Assembly: GCA_963204915.1 (NCBI GenBank)
Contig: CAUJHS010000103.1
Location: forward strand, 1-53,088
From: Planctomycetota bacterium
GTDB lineage: Bacteria; Planctomycetota; Planctomycetia; Pirellulales; Pirellulaceae
Direction of reading: 5' to 3'
DNA length: 53,088 nucleotides
Under the pieces are notes generated by a model, which was not told the DNA's origin, did not search any database, and saw nothing but the letters and a program-made list of their open reading frames with translations. Numbering within the stretch: position 1 is the stretch's first letter; every line of letters begins with the position of its first letter. The translations under genes were made by a program, and so were the position numbers. Positions 52,227 to 53,088 of the stretch are shown piece by piece.

Positions 52227-52718
52227 TCATGCCAGGAAACGGCAAAGAGATGCGCAAAGTTGCTGCGCGGAGAGAGGCGCGAATGCTCTACGCCGCGAAA
52301 CGGCGACAAGGTGGAGCGAAGTCTTATCGGCTGCTAGCGCGTAATTGATGCCTAACGCGATGTCTCCCCCGGCGAATTCGACGCCCGCCGATTGCGTTGG
52401 CTGCGACTGGGGTTGCGAGGGACGCCGGCACCAACAATTGGACGGGCATTGATGCGACCGCCCCTTCCGGCCAATAGCACCATGCGAGTTGGCGACGCAT
52501 TGCCGCTGGTCGTGGGCGATCCGCGTAAATCCAGTGGTTCCTTTGTCGCACAGGTGGTGCGAGCAAACGTCAGAATGGCCGCTAGAGACTGGGGTTACGC
52601 CCCCGTGATCGCATCCGACGAACTGGCATAAAGCGTGCGTTTCCTGCAACACCTGAAGAGGCGACAGCAGCGCGGCGAACCAGATCGTCCAGGTTGACCA
52701 CGTTCGGGACGCACGCAT
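52227..52718 (-). CDS. Cys/His-rich secreted protein (fifth of five related)
   Basis: A 163-residue protein. A signal segment (WTIWFAALLSPLQVLQETHA) is followed by CQFVGCDHGG, CSHHLCDKG, then QCPSNCWCRR, with a late single Cys pair. The tail LCASLCRFLA matches the tails CALFARFLV and CVLLCRFTI of its relatives at 47271 and 22249. The ATG at 52718 is used since the signal begins soon after; an ATG at 52811 is in frame. It is at the end of the island. Metal binding in the envelope is the likely role. Confidence 0.65.
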   Translation of the reverse strand: MRASRTWSTWTIWFAALLSPLQVLQETHALCQFVGCDHGGVTPVSSGHSDVCSHHLCDKGTTGFTRIAHDQRQCVANSHGAIGRKGRSHQCPSNCWCRRPSQPQSQPTQSAGVEFAGGDIALGINYALAADKTSLHLVAVSRRRAFAPLSAQQLCASLCRFLA

Positions 52719-53088
52719 TTCGATCCGTCTCTCTGAAATTCGGAGATTCCGCTCTTCCGTTATCGGCTGCGCCAGTCCTGCGGGTCGAGCGAATTTTGGC
52801 GTGGAAGCCAAATTCCTCGCTTTTCCGTGTTTTCAGTTGCCGGGTCAGAATGGAACGTTGTAATGACCCCCGACATTCTGCTATAGATCGCGCCGCGCCG
52901 GGGAAACGATTTCTGCGCGCTGAAGAACCCCGCGGCTTGGTCCTGCCATCGTGGGAGCAAGCTGGAGAACCTCGGCCGAAACCGCGGCAACGGCTAGAAA
53001 CCTGCCCACAAACGCAGAAGCGCGGCGCACTTTTAGGGCCGGCCGCGCGCCAGCGGACCATCCCGCCCCCACCCAGCAGGATGGCGGG
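52719..53088. other. Right end of the window, no gene seen
   Basis: About 370 bases without a supported gene on either strand. Short frames lack domains. It presumably holds the promoter of the last Cys-rich gene. Confidence 0.4.

Noticed and set aside
53051-53071. ATCCCGCCCC near the right end matches the 3' part of tRNA-Phe
   Set aside because: Only about 10 GC-rich bases match and the flanks differ; too short for an attachment repeat.

Overview
The window looks like chromosomal DNA of a moderately GC-rich planctomycete, probably of the Pirellula/Blastopirellula kind. This is an inference from gene style and not from a marker gene: many secreted proteins of unknown family, weak or mixed Shine-Dalgarno use with GTG and TTG starts, and small membrane proteins with a WWFSLRTL-type N-terminus. 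There is no rRNA. Three tRNA genes (His-GUG, Arg-CCU, Phe-GAA) lie in the first 11.2 kb.

Region 1 (1-11.2 kb) is ordinary chromosome. A leftward group holds a FAH-family hydrolase, a SelW/Rdx-type CxxC protein and two secreted proteins of unknown function, behind a good sigma70-like promoter (TTGTGA-17-TATAAT). Then come a galactonate-dehydratase-like enolase, tRNA-His with a decayed tyrosine recombinase beside it, a triple-PDZ secreted protein, a short Hsp70 convergent with a secreted HExxH peptidase, tRNA-Arg, a cupin and tRNA-Phe. A broken tungstate-binding protein gene (tupA-like) follows tRNA-Phe.

Region 2 (12.4-33.6 kb) begins a large metal and metalloid resistance island. It holds ArsC and a rightward operon of a Cys-rich secreted protein, an RND adaptor, a CzcA-type RND pump, a Cys/His lipoprotein, a thioredoxin-fold protein, an FtsX/MacB-type permease, its ATPase, a second Cys-rich secreted protein, a pseudo-receiver, a small HTH protein and a CDF-like protein. 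Next come a YnfA-type protein, a P1B-2 ATPase (Zn/Cd/Pb), Gly/His-rich secreted proteins, a CDF exporter, a scrambled ZIP/P-type ATPase remnant and an intact ZIP transporter.

Region 3 (33.6-47.8 kb) is mostly leftward: Cys-rich protein, TolC-like factor, small membrane protein, second Cys-rich protein, RND adaptor, coiled-coil protein, second RND pump of a different proton-relay type, three periplasmic His-rich or accessory proteins, a P1B-4 ATPase, a frameshifted membrane protein and an Asp-less receiver.

Region 4 (47.8-53 kb) has a His-rich secreted protein, an HtrA/DegP protease with PDZ domains, a third GG-H-E-IY domain protein, a proline-rich lipoprotein and a fifth Cys-rich secreted protein.

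The most striking point is the set of repeated, mostly undescribed extracytoplasmic metal-binding families spread among the pumps: five Cys-rich secreted proteins with a related C-terminal motif, CX2HX6CX2C knuckles shared by an RND adaptor and a lipoprotein, a paralogous pair with an LHHNYQHN core, and three proteins with a GG...H...E...IY domain. In the first operon an RND pump and a Cys-decorated ABC exporter sit together with no outer-membrane factor. My reading is a multi-layer envelope metal-relay system; the metals handled are inferred only from pump families.
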